In this document: piece by piece, positions 43,100-51,354 of the stretch
How positions within the stretch are numbered: the stretch's first letter is position 1
Layout: the number at the start of each line of letters is the position of its first letter
Source of the DNA: Lawsonibacter asaccharolyticus
GTDB taxonomy: Bacteria > Bacillota > Clostridia > Oscillospirales > Oscillospiraceae
Direction of reading: 5' to 3'
Assembly: GCA_003112755.1 (NCBI GenBank)
Contig: BFBT01000001.1
Span: 2,480,001-2,544,000, forward strand
DNA length: 64,000 nt
Position numbers and translations under genes: made by a program
Notes under the pieces: model-generated
What the model saw: only the letters and a program-made list of their open reading frames with translations
Told to the model about the DNA's origin: nothing
Databases searched by the model: none

Positions 43100-43124
43100 A
43101 AGGGACGCCTCCTTTTTCAGAGCT

Positions 43125-43153
43125 ATTATAGCAAATATGCCAAGGGGAAACAA
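43125..43153 (-). promoter_or_regulatory. Promoter of rpoN
   Basis: Minus strand: TTGTTT (43153-43148), 17 bp, TATAAT (43130-43125). Confidence 0.7.
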
Positions 43154-43205
43154 GATAGGCATAAGGCATGACGGGACCGTACAGAAGCATACACCACATA
43201 AAATT

Positions 43206-43249
43206 AAGAATATTTTTATTCTTTTTCATCTGAATGAGGTGCACCTCAT
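43206..43249. promoter_or_regulatory. Two palindromes upstream of the HTH/Spo0A-C pair
   Basis: AAGAATA-TTTT-TATTCTT (43206-43223) and the perfect 16-bp palindrome ATGAGGTGCACCTCAT (43234-43249) lie 67-110 bases before the HTH gene. They are likely operators, perhaps for the HTH protein itself. Confidence 0.5.
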
Positions 43250-43315
43250 GGAAGTATGCATCCAATGATGGTAGGATTCTGCTTACAGTATTGTCGAAAT
43301 TTGGAGGGAAATGAA

Positions 43316-43582
43316 ATGCATGCATATACCAAGCTGGTCAAAAAGTTTCTGAATGGGTACATGGCCGAGACACGGGAACAGCGGGGCATGTCTAAGGAAG
43401 AGATGTCGGAACGCCTGCGCATCGAGCCACGTTCCTATGCGGATCTGGAAAAGGAGCGCTACTGCCTGTCCGCACCGTCTCTGATGTTCTTCCTGCTCTT
43501 CCTGGAAAGTCCCGGGGTGGAGGAGCTGATACAGAAATTTCGTCAGACAGTGGAGCAGGCGGACCAAAATGGGACAGTATAG
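43316..43582 (+). CDS. Small XRE-type HTH protein
   Basis: About 88 residues with one Cro/CI-like helix-turn-helix (AETREQRGMSKEEMSERLRI then RSYADLEKERYCLS) and a hydrophobic C-terminal helix. GGAGGG lies 7 bases before ATG 43316; an upstream in-frame start at 43256 lacks a site. It overlaps the Spo0A-C-like gene by 14 bp, so the two are made together. Confidence 0.8.
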   Translation: MHAYTKLVKKFLNGYMAETREQRGMSKEEMSERLRIEPRSYADLEKERYCLSAPSLMFFLLFLESPGVEELIQKFRQTVEQADQNGTV

Positions 43583-43940
43583 AACGGAGATCGGGACGGC
43601 GGAGGTATGTGACATGCTGTGCCGGCTGGGCGCCACGGCAAATTACAGGGGGTTCTCCTACACCGCCTATGCAGTGCTGCTCTGTGTCCAGCAGCAGGAC
43701 CGGCTCCTGCTGGTCACCAAATGGCTCTATCCGGATGTAGCGAAGCGGTATGGGACAAACTGGAAGGCGGTGGAGCGGAACATCCGGACCGTGATCACCG
43801 TGGTGTGGGAGCAGAATCGTGCCATGCTGGAGGGACTGGCCCGCCGTCCGCTGCTTCAGCGCCCCTGCGCGGCGCAGTTCCTGTCCATCCTGTCCAACAG
43901 CCTCCTGTGCGAGCAGAGGGCGGGACCGGTGCAGAGCTGA
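43569..43940 (+). CDS. Stand-alone Spo0A C-terminal DNA-binding domain protein
   Basis: A 123-residue protein equal to the effector half of Spo0A without the receiver domain. VTKWLYPDVAKRYGT followed by VERNIRTVITVVW parallels Spo0A's ITKVLYPDIAKKF and VERAIRHAIEVAW, which include the 0A-box recognition helix. With no phospho-acceptor domain it cannot be switched by the phosphorelay and might compete with Spo0A at 0A boxes or act constitutively. It depends on the overlapping HTH gene for translation (weak own ribosome site). Confidence 0.8.
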   Translation: MGQYRTEIGTAEVCDMLCRLGATANYRGFSYTAYAVLLCVQQQDRLLLVTKWLYPDVAKRYGTNWKAVERNIRTVITVVWEQNRAMLEGLARRPLLQRPCAAQFLSILSNSLLCEQRAGPVQS

Positions 43941-44071
43941 AAAGGAACATAAAAAGAGGCAGAGCGGACCCGGGAGTGCATCCCGGAGTGCCGCGCCGCC
44001 TGTTCTGTTTTGGACGGTGCCGCCCCACGACCCAGGGCGGGGGCAGGCGGAGATCTGGAGGGAGAGGAAGT

Positions 44072-44640
44072 TCAGATAACGCCCTTTTCCCGCCATGCGG
44101 AGATCTCCTCCGGTGTAAAGCCGAGGGACTGGTAGACCTCATCGTTGTGCTCGCCCAGCAGGGGAGCGCAGCCCCTCACATAGGGGTTCGTCTCTGACAT
44201 CTTGACGGCCTGATTCGTGATCCTGACAGGACCCAGCTGGGGGTGGGTGACCTCTGTGTACATGCTTCGCTCATCCCTGAAATGGGGGTCATTGGCCACA
44301 TCGGCCACTGTCATGACCGGCGCCGCCGCGATTTTGGCCTCTACCAGCCGCTCCAGAAGCACGTTTTTTTCGAATTTTGAGGTCTCCTCCGCGATCATGG
44401 GGTCCAGCAGCCGCGGTTTTTGACGCGGTCCTCCACACGCTGGAACTCCGGCATGTCGATCCACTCGTCATGCCCCAGAATGTGGGCGAATTTCGGCCAG
44501 GCGCTGGCTTGTCCGGCGCTGATCATCACCTTTTCTCCGCTTTTGGTGGGATAGGTGTTTCCAGGGGCACTGGCCTCGAAAAAGTTTCCCAGCTGGTCTA
44601 TGACGCCGGAGCGGAAATTTTCGATCAGAACGCAGCGTTT
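44072..44640 (-). pseudogene. Truncated, frameshifted class III CoA-transferase (CaiB/BaiF)
   Basis: Two reading frames together spell the C-terminal half of a CaiB/BaiF CoA-transferase. The first has FFEASAPGNTYPTKSGEKVM and EFQRVEDRVKNR, then breaks at a run of five A's near 44424. The other frame resumes with LLDPMIAEETSKFEKN and runs to PLLGEHNDEVYQSLGFTPEE and the normal C-terminus. The N-terminal half with the catalytic Asp is absent. It is a decayed remnant. Confidence 0.8.
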
Positions 44641-44751
44641 CAAAATGATTGATTTGCGATACATGATGGCGTATGACGAAACTGCATTTTTCAATCCCCA
44701 CGCAATGAAAACCCTGGACTGATGATTTACGCAAAATTAGAATAAGAATAG

Positions 44752-44790
44752 AAGGCCCGCCGCTGCGAATTTGTCGCAGCGGCGGGCCTT
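44752..44790 (-). terminator. Terminator after SLH surface-protein gene
   Basis: Perfect 17-bp stem (44752-44768 with 44774-44790), 5-base loop. It is followed by a T-rich run on the minus strand and TT on the plus strand. Confidence 0.88.
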
Positions 44791-44860
44791 TTGCGGGGGA
44801 AAGGGCCCCGGAGGCGCTGGAAAGGCGCCGCCGGAGCCGGGTTCCAGCCAGATCAGGGGA

Positions 44861-47800
44861 TTATCGTGCGCTGCGCAGGGCGTCCCGGACCAGGTCAGCA
44901 TAGGTGCGCATGTCAGTGATCTGGATCCACCGCTCCAGACTGCCGCTCCAGCGGTAGGTGTGGCAGTTGGTGGCCTCCTGCACGTCTTCATAGTACCAGG
45001 CGTCCTCCGGGTTGTCCGGCCAGTGGATCATGTCGTCCAGCATGTGATCGGTGTCGGGGGCGCGGTCCAGCACCTCATTGATGAGGGCCATGACCTCAGC
45101 GCGGGTGATGCTCCGGTCGGGGCCGTAGGTGCCGTCGGGATAACCGGCGATCCAGCCCTCAGCGGCGGCGCGGTTGATGTACTCCCGGGCCCAGTGGCCG
45201 GAGATATCGCTGAACTTGTCCGGGCCGGAGTACCGGGCGTCGGAGAACTGGGCGGCCACCACAGCGAACTCGGCACGGGTGATGTAGGCGCCGGGGTCAA
45301 AGTCGCCGCCGGTGCGGCCGGTCATGATGCCGCCGTTGTTCAGGGTGGTGATGGAGTAGAAGGACCAGCGGCTGGACTCCACATCAGGGAAGGGGTTCCG
45401 CTCGGTAATGTAGTCCGCCCGGGACGCGTCGGTGAGCAGGCGGAAGAAGATGGTGGCCACTTCCTCACGGGTGATGGGGTCGTTGGGCTGGACGGTGCCG
45501 TCGGGGTAGCCGGAGACGTAGGCGAAGTGGTCCTCCTTGTTCAGCTGAGGTGTTCCGCCGGAGCCGCCGTGCCCGCGGTCGTCGTCATCGTCATCATCGT
45601 CATCCTCATCCTCCCAGAACAGGGCGAAGGGGGAGAAGGAGTCCACAGTGAAGCGGATGCCTTCATCCATGGCCACCAGGGTGCCGTCCTCAGTGGAGTA
45701 GAGCTCCATGGTGTAGTTGCCTTGCTCCAGGTCGGTGTTGCTGTTGCGGTCCAGGCCCGCATAGTGGACCAGCTGGAACTCGCTGTTCCGATCCGTTCCA
45801 TCGGGGTAGGGCCAGTAGAGGGTGATCTCCCCGTCGGTGGTGACATAGGCGTTGCCGTTGCTGGTGTCCACCAGGTCCAGGTAGCGCAGCTCCGCACTGT
45901 GGTCCTCGGTGATGGAGTTGAATCCATCCACCGCGCTGTTGTGCAGGGTATTGCCCTGGTCGGGGACGATGCTGTCCACCAGCAGATGCACAGCATCAGG
46001 ATCAGCGACCTCCAGCCTGCTCTCATTGATGTAGAGAGCGGCGTCTGCGGGGATATGGGCGGTGATGCTGTTCACCTCATTGGTGGGGGGCTCATTGACC
46101 ACAGGGGTGGTGGCGGTGTCGAGATCAGTCACGCCCCGGATGGTCAGCGTACCGGATCCCACCGCCGCGCTGTACTGCTCCGTGTCTGCGCCTACCGTAA
46201 GCTCGGCCTTGACCCGCTGCTGCTCCAGATCTCCGGCATAGATGGTCATGTCATACTGCCGGAACACGCTGTTCACCTGGACAGTAAAGTCGTCACTGGT
46301 CATGAAGGAATCAGGGTCGTCCTGATCGGTGAACTGGAGGCGGATGGGGACCTCGCCATTGGGGGTCTCAGCGGGCAGGATGCGGTAGATGTAGCGGTCA
46401 TAGGCCATGCTGGTGTTGCCGGGATTGTTGTCGTACCGCTCCAGCTTCCAGATCCGCTGTTCTCCGCCGAAGTTGTAAGTAAAGGTCAGATATTTGGACA
46501 GGTCCACCACCTGCTGTCCATTTTCATTGGTGACAACATCGGCGGGATCTGCGTGTTTGATCAGCCGCTCATTCAAATCACTGGGCAGGGTGATGTAGAA
46601 GCCTGGCACGGGCAGTCCGTTGTCGGTGGCGCCGATCTCGTTTCCGCTGCCGTTGACCACGCTCTCATAGCTGCTGCCGCCGGTGTAGATGGTGATATCG
46701 GCGGGCTGGATCATGATCTGCCGGGCGTCGGGGGTACCGTCGCCGTTCCGGTCATAGGCCCACACGGCGTAGACCGTGGCCACCGCCGGGATGTTGACTT
46801 CGGATACCAGAGTGGGCAGCTGTTCGCCCGCGTCATAGATCTTCTCATGGTTGTCGGTGGTGGTCCAGCCCAGGAAGAGGACCGCTGCACCCTCGGTGTC
46901 AGTATGGGTGGGGGCGGTGTAGTCATCTTCTTCCCCCAGTTCATAACCAGTCTGCTGGGCCAGGTCCGGGACTACGAATGTGGTCTCCCCGGCGATGCGG
47001 CCGCCGTTGGCGTCATAGGTCAGGGAGTAAGCGGTCACCGGCACCGGATCAGTCGTATCTGTAACTGCGTCCTCGATCTCATCTGCGGTCACGGCAGCGG
47101 TATTCGTCACGCCTGCCGCCACGTCTGTCTGCGCCGCGGTATAGGCATAGGTGATGATGACCTTGTCGCCCACTCCAATGCTGGAGATGGTGTAGCTGCT
47201 GTCGCTAAGGGTATGATCGATGTCCCCTACCCGGATCACCGTGCCGGCGCTCCACAGGGTGTCTTCAATCGTCACATCAGTCAGGGGCGCATTGCCGGTA
47301 TTGCGCACTGTGATCGTGTAGTGGATCTGCTCTCCCACACGGACAGATGCCTCCTGAGCTGTTTTCTCCACCGTCATGGCGGGTGCCGCCGCAGTAAGTC
47401 TGTAGGTGTAGGTGGTGCTGGTCCCCGCCGTCAATGCCGCCCCGGCCACGGGGGACTCATCATCCCACGCGCCGCTCAGGATGTGCGCTGCATCAGGCTC
47501 AACTTTTGTGGTGTCAGGAATATTCGTCAAAGTCGGCGCGGGGCTGACCTCGACCCATTTGTCAGAGGTCTCATCATATTCCGACAAACGATAGACCTGT
47601 TCAATTTCCGTGCTTCCGTTTGCCCAGGTGCCCCCCACGACCTGATAGATCACTTGGGCCTGGTACTGATCCGGGGTACCGTCGCCGCCATCTTCGCCGC
47701 CGACTTTGTCCACGGCGTAATACAGCTTCAGCGTCACGATATCTTCCGGCTTCTCAATTTTGGTCAGCGTACCGGTCGTATTGGAGAGCGCAGGGTCCAG

Positions 47801-50170
47801 ACAGTACCCCTCATACGCTTTGGGGGTGGCCGTTACATCTGCCCCGATCGCCCCGGAGAAGCGCTCCGTCTCCGTCGCGGACACAGGATAAGTTCCATCG
47901 TCGTTTGCCTTGTAGTGCTCCACGACATACAGAACATTGCCGGGGACAATGGGGGTGGTGCTTTTGGCAAAGGTATAGGTGTACGTCACATCATCGGTCC
48001 CGGAAACTGTGGCAGGAGGCGTGGTATCCCAGCCGCCCTGCGTTCCGTCCGTGCCACCATAGCCAGCGTCCGGCTTCATTCCGGTGGGGGCTGTCAGGTA
48101 GGCGCTGCCGTTCATGTCCCACTTGCCGTCCTTCATCAGCGTCACATAGGTGACTCTGGCGGCGCTGGTGCCATCCTCCCAGGTCCCGTTTACCACCTGG
48201 AAGGTCACTTTCTTCTGGTACTTGTCCGGGACACCGTCACCGCCGCCATTCTCGCCGCCGACTTCATCCAGGCTGTAAACCGCCGTGATCTCCACATTGC
48301 CGGTGAGCGTGCCGGAGGTCACCCCCTTCACCGTGTCTTTGGCATAGCTCTGACCTTTATATGTGATCGAGTCAGGGATCTGGCCGCTCACATCATAGGG
48401 AGACTCCTTGGACATCTCTTCGCTGACATAAGAAGTTTGGATCTCCGTTTGCTCCGCATCATCCATCACATACTTGACGGTCACCGTGTACTGGTCCTCA
48501 CAGACCACCTGGAACGTGACCGCCTCTTTGCTCCCGTTTTTCAGCTTCCAGCCGTTGTGATACACATAAGTGACTGTGGCCATATCTTTCGCGGGGGTGT
48601 GAGTCGCACTGGTGGTCTCATTATACGCCGTCACGAAGCGCTCAGAGGAAATGGTGACCGTATATTCCAGATGGCGGTCCACCACCCGGGAGGATGTGGT
48701 ATAATCCCCTGCCGTCAAGGTCATCGGCTGAGAACCTGCATGGCCCGCGGCCTGGTTGGTGCAGCTCACGGTGACTTTGATGCTGTTCAGAAATTCAGGC
48801 GTCCCGGCCTCCACCCACTTGGCGGTCAGGGTCAGATCGCTGCCGCGGATGACGACCTTTCCGCCTGCGTCCACCTTGGAGCCGTCCTCATATCCTGTTC
48901 CGGAAATGGTCCAGCCGTCGAAGACATAGCCCGTAGCCAGCGCGGCCTGGACCGCCTCGTCAGAAGGAATGGCGGCTTGGACTTCCTCATTGCGCTTCAG
49001 ACCGGTCTGAGTTTCAGGAACAGCGTACTCAGTCAGTGCCCCGCTTTGGTCGCCCCAATCATACTGGATCTGATAGGTGTTCTCATCTTCCTTTAACTCC
49101 AGCAGCAGATAGAAGGGGTAAATGGTGTTCCCGCCTAGATAGCTGTTGTTCCAGTTGGCTTCACTAGGTTTTGAGGTGGGATAGTTTCGGCCTAAGCCGC
49201 CGACATTGCGCCAATGATTAAAATCATTTTCGTCAATGGAAACGTGCGTTACAGCGGAATAATCCCCGTTTTCGTCCGGCTCAATGGTGACAGCGTCACC
49301 ATATTCGACCACACCGCACCCGGTATAGTTTCCGCACACCAGACGGTAGGAGGAGAGATAGTAGCCCTCCGCCACCCGGATGTCCAGGCCGCTGCGGATC
49401 AGCTGGCCCGCGTTGGCCGCCTCCGAATCATCCAGGGCATCCTGAGGGGATACTTCTTTCCCTGTATAAGTGACATCCTTCGCCCCGGCAGACACCGTTA
49501 CCAGAGAGGGGTCCGTGATCTCTTCATTACCCCATCCATAATATCCGTCAAAGCTCCAATACACGGGCCACCAGTTGCGCCACTGGTCCCCACGTTCATT
49601 CTCATCGGTCTTTTCCTCCAGCGTCCAGGTATAGGTCCACTGGTAGCAGGCATCACCATGCTGGTGCTCTTCCTTGCTGCAGGTCAATGTGTAACATCCG
49701 GTTTTGAGAGAACATTCGTGCCTGCACTCGGTGGGGCCTTCGGTTTTGTCAATTACTTGGTATCCCCATGCCCAATCTAGGATGCTGAAGGAGTGCCACG
49801 TGCACCCTGTATCGTCTTTATGGAACCCGAGCCTATTATAATGGTCCGGATTGTCCTCCTTCGTACACTTCACCCACTGTGTGGGATAGCAGTCGTCATT
49901 GTGCTCATGTACACAGTCATGGCTGTAGCAGCTGTCCAGAGAGTGGGCGTGTTCCTCCTCTTTGCAGGTAAGATCTCCCCGCTCAGCGTCGGGCCCTACC
50001 CACTCTGTCCCATCCGGAATGTTTTCCGGCGGCTTTTGATCGGGGTCGGTCGTTTCAAACGTATCTCCTATCTCATACTCTGACCCTCCCGGCGCCGCAA
50101 AGGCGGACACCGGAAGCAGGGACAGCACCATGCACAGGGTCAGCAATACGGCCAAGAATCGCTTTTTCAT
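44861..50170 (-). CDS. Giant SLH-anchored multidomain surface protein
   Basis: 1769 residues. In order: signal peptide (1-26, ending AFA); a Cys/His-rich block (about 69-185) with repeated C-x3-EH-x-H-x4-CY motifs (CKEEEHAHSLDSCY, CSKEEHQHGDACY); InlB B-repeat-like unit (about 360-455, GYVFDGWTISG to LTAKWV); several 60-100-residue beta units separated by Asp/Gly-rich DGTPD linkers, including one MucBP-like (about 745-810) and one DUF11-like (about 930-1010); a second GWTT repeat (about 1060-1140); a run of nine aspartates near 1525; and three SLH domains (about 1545-1720) that would bind secondary wall polymer. AGGAGG precedes ATG 50170. It lies 64 bp behind the recombinase-like gene, with no room for its own promoter. 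Confidence 0.9.
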   Translation of the reverse strand: MKKRFLAVLLTLCMVLSLLPVSAFAAPGGSEYEIGDTFETTDPDQKPPENIPDGTEWVGPDAERGDLTCKEEEHAHSLDSCYSHDCVHEHNDDCYPTQWVKCTKEDNPDHYNRLGFHKDDTGCTWHSFSILDWAWGYQVIDKTEGPTECRHECSLKTGCYTLTCSKEEHQHGDACYQWTYTWTLEEKTDENERGDQWRNWWPVYWSFDGYYGWGNEEITDPSLVTVSAGAKDVTYTGKEVSPQDALDDSEAANAGQLIRSGLDIRVAEGYYLSSYRLVCGNYTGCGVVEYGDAVTIEPDENGDYSAVTHVSIDENDFNHWRNVGGLGRNYPTSKPSEANWNNSYLGGNTIYPFYLLLELKEDENTYQIQYDWGDQSGALTEYAVPETQTGLKRNEEVQAAIPSDEAVQAALATGYVFDGWTISGTGYEDGSKVDAGGKVVIRGSDLTLTAKWVEAGTPEFLNSIKVTVSCTNQAAGHAGSQPMTLTAGDYTTSSRVVDRHLEYTVTISSERFVTAYNETTSATHTPAKDMATVTYVYHNGWKLKNGSKEAVTFQVVCEDQYTVTVKYVMDDAEQTEIQTSYVSEEMSKESPYDVSGQIPDSITYKGQSYAKDTVKGVTSGTLTGNVEITAVYSLDEVGGENGGGDGVPDKYQKKVTFQVVNGTWEDGTSAARVTYVTLMKDGKWDMNGSAYLTAPTGMKPDAGYGGTDGTQGGWDTTPPATVSGTDDVTYTYTFAKSTTPIVPGNVLYVVEHYKANDDGTYPVSATETERFSGAIGADVTATPKAYEGYCLDPALSNTTGTLTKIEKPEDIVTLKLYYAVDKVGGEDGGDGTPDQYQAQVIYQVVGGTWANGSTEIEQVYRLSEYDETSDKWVEVSPAPTLTNIPDTTKVEPDAAHILSGAWDDESPVAGAALTAGTSTTYTYRLTAAAPAMTVEKTAQEASVRVGEQIHYTITVRNTGNAPLTDVTIEDTLWSAGTVIRVGDIDHTLSDSSYTISSIGVGDKVIITYAYTAAQTDVAAGVTNTAAVTADEIEDAVTDTTDPVPVTAYSLTYDANGGRIAGETTFVVPDLAQQTGYELGEEDDYTAPTHTDTEGAAVLFLGWTTTDNHEKIYDAGEQLPTLVSEVNIPAVATVYAVWAYDRNGDGTPDARQIMIQPADITIYTGGSSYESVVNGSGNEIGATDNGLPVPGFYITLPSDLNERLIKHADPADVVTNENGQQVVDLSKYLTFTYNFGGEQRIWKLERYDNNPGNTSMAYDRYIYRILPAETPNGEVPIRLQFTDQDDPDSFMTSDDFTVQVNSVFRQYDMTIYAGDLEQQRVKAELTVGADTEQYSAAVGSGTLTIRGVTDLDTATTPVVNEPPTNEVNSITAHIPADAALYINESRLEVADPDAVHLLVDSIVPDQGNTLHNSAVDGFNSITEDHSAELRYLDLVDTSNGNAYVTTDGEITLYWPYPDGTDRNSEFQLVHYAGLDRNSNTDLEQGNYTMELYSTEDGTLVAMDEGIRFTVDSFSPFALFWEDEDDDDDDDDDRGHGGSGGTPQLNKEDHFAYVSGYPDGTVQPNDPITREEVATIFFRLLTDASRADYITERNPFPDVESSRWSFYSITTLNNGGIMTGRTGGDFDPGAYITRAEFAVVAAQFSDARYSGPDKFSDISGHWAREYINRAAAEGWIAGYPDGTYGPDRSITRAEVMALINEVLDRAPDTDHMLDDMIHWPDNPEDAWYYEDVQEATNCHTYRWSGSLERWIQITDMRTYADLVRDALRSAR

Positions 50171-50234
50171 GTCATTTCTTTCCTCCTTAGTAGCTGATAT
50201 TCATGCCAGCGCAATCGAGAGCTGGGGGGTGTGG

Positions 50235-51062
50235 TCACATCATCCCCACCCCCTTTCCGGCATCCCAGCCCACGGAGAACTGTTCCGCCTCCATCATCTG
50301 GTCGAAGGCCTGGACCACCAGCTGGTCCACACTGACCCGGATGGCATCCTGGGTCTCCTGCCACAGCCGGCGCAGACAGCGTGGGTTCCCTTTTTCCTCC
50401 GGCACCCGGGCGTCCCGGCACAGGGACCGGATCTCGCCCGTCACCTGGGTCCGCCGCATTGGCTGCCCGTTCCGGCTGCGGAACACCGGTCCTGCGGTGA
50501 TGCCCTGCCGGGCCGCATAGCCCCGCAGCTCCTCCGCCAGCGGCGGCGGCAGACGCACGGGGCTGGGTCCCCGCCCGTCCAGCGCCTCCGCCGTCAGCCG
50601 GGGCAGCTCCCCCACCGACAGGCCCGTGCTGCCGAATACCTTCACCAGCAGGTAGAGCCGCTCCTTCTCCAGAACCCGGGCGGTGGACAGCAGACGCAGA
50701 TACTCCCCGCGGGTCAGCTCCGGCCGCTCCACCTCCGCCGGGGGCGGGAGGGCGGCGGTGGCCTGGAGTTCCCGGTGGCCCAGATAGGTCATCAGGCCGT
50801 TGGCCGCCGCCAGCCGCACATTGATAGTCCGGGGAAGATACCCCTGGTCCTCCAGCGTCTCCCGCCAGCGGTCCAGCGTCCCGCGGCCTACCCGCTTGTC
50901 CGGCGGCAGCGACCGGTACAGCCCATAGATGCTCCGCCGGTACGCCGCCAGGGTGTCTGCGCTCCGGCCCTGCTGGCGCAGGGTGTCCAGATAGGCGTCC
51001 ATGGCCTCCGGCGTGAGGCATACCTCCCCTGCCGGGGCCTCCTGTTCCATCACCAGTTCCAT
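50235..51062 (-). CDS. Catalytically degenerate tyrosine recombinase paralogue
   Basis: About 275 residues aligned with phage-integrase/XerCD proteins. A SAM-like N-terminal domain (LRQQGRSADTLAAYRRSIYG) and the catalytic fold are recognisable. The key residues are lost: the first Arg position reads GLSVGEL instead of GIRVSEV, the H-x-L-R-H box reads RCLRR, and the Tyr is missing. It is probably a DNA-binding helper or regulator. ATG 51062 follows GAGGGGAG; the frame is open to 51221 across the repeat. It sits between the invertible segment and the SLH gene, and the two are likely one transcript. Confidence 0.8.
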   Translation of the reverse strand: MELVMEQEAPAGEVCLTPEAMDAYLDTLRQQGRSADTLAAYRRSIYGLYRSLPPDKRVGRGTLDRWRETLEDQGYLPRTINVRLAAANGLMTYLGHRELQATAALPPPAEVERPELTRGEYLRLLSTARVLEKERLYLLVKVFGSTGLSVGELPRLTAEALDGRGPSPVRLPPPLAEELRGYAARQGITAGPVFRSRNGQPMRRTQVTGEIRSLCRDARVPEEKGNPRCLRRLWQETQDAIRVSVDQLVVQAFDQMMEAEQFSVGWDAGKGVGMM

Positions 51063-51090
51063 GCCGTTCTCCCCTCTCGCCCCCCAGTTG

Positions 51091-51111
51091 TAGGCAAAAT
51101 CAATATTTTGC
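51091..51111 (+). repeat. Left inverted repeat of invertible segment (IRL)
   Basis: 21 bp that match the reverse complement of 51334-51354 at 20 positions; the shared core is CAAAATCAATATTTTGC. The core is itself two inverted arms (GCAAAAT and ATTTTGC) around a CAAT centre, the usual form of a tyrosine-recombinase crossover site. Confidence 0.9.
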
Positions 51112-51146
51112 CGCGTTCTATCCCGGGGAAGGAGCTGTTCGGGCAG

Positions 51147-51170
51147 AAAAAAAGAGCGCCGGCGGCGCTC
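51147..51170 (-). terminator. Leftward terminator inside the invertible segment
   Basis: GAGCGCC (51154-51160), GGC loop, GGCGCTC (51164-51170); on the minus strand seven T's follow. It would stop read-through from the recombinase gene into the surface-protein operon. Confidence 0.85.
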
Positions 51171-51196
51171 CTGAGGGAAAAAGGGCGTGAAGATCG

Positions 51197-51227
51197 AGCC
51201 GTATGAGCAATTTGGGCTCATATGGCT
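51197..51227. promoter_or_regulatory. Inverted repeat upstream of the switch promoter
   Basis: AGCCGTATGAGC (51197-51208) and GCTCATATGGCT (51216-51227) pair at 11 of 12 positions, 30 bp upstream of the -35. Candidate regulator site that moves with the promoter. Confidence 0.5.
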
Positions 51228-51256
51228 GGTCTTTGCGCAAATTTAGCAGCTCCAGC

Positions 51257-51285
51257 TTGAATTTTCCATCGGCCTGTGCTATAAT
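51257..51285 (+). promoter_or_regulatory. Switch promoter, now pointing rightward (OFF for SLH operon)
   Basis: TTGAAT (51257-51262), 17 bp, TATAAT (51280-51285). It currently fires antisense to the recombinase gene. Confidence 0.85.
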
Positions 51286-51333
51286 CTACCAGAAATCTAT
51301 GTAGCCTCCTGCGGCCTTTCCTGGTCGCTGGAT

Positions 51334-51354
51334 GCAAAATATTGATTTTGTCTA
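51334..51354 (-). repeat. Right inverted repeat of invertible segment (IRR)
   Basis: Reverse complement of 51091-51111 with one mismatch. Its outer three bases are the TAG stop codon of the recombinase gene; the left repeat also starts TAG, so either orientation keeps the stop. Confidence 0.9.

Larger units (their letters stand above)
51112..51333. mobile_element. Invertible promoter segment (222 bp between inverted repeats)
   Basis: Flanked by 21-bp inverted repeats and next to an intact tyrosine recombinase. It holds, left to right, a leftward terminator (51147-51170), a 12-bp inverted repeat (51197-51208 with 51216-51227) and a rightward sigma-A promoter (51257-51285). In the present orientation the promoter points into the 3' end of the recombinase gene. 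If the segment flips, the promoter would lie about 100 bases before the 51062 start codon and point at the recombinase-like/SLH operon. Confidence 0.85.

Noticed and set aside
44771..49096. A 1441-codon open frame on the plus strand
   Set aside because: It is antisense to the SLH protein gene, whose signal peptide, repeats and SLH domains are clear. The plus frame is open only because of GC-rich codon bias and has no ribosome site or known domain.
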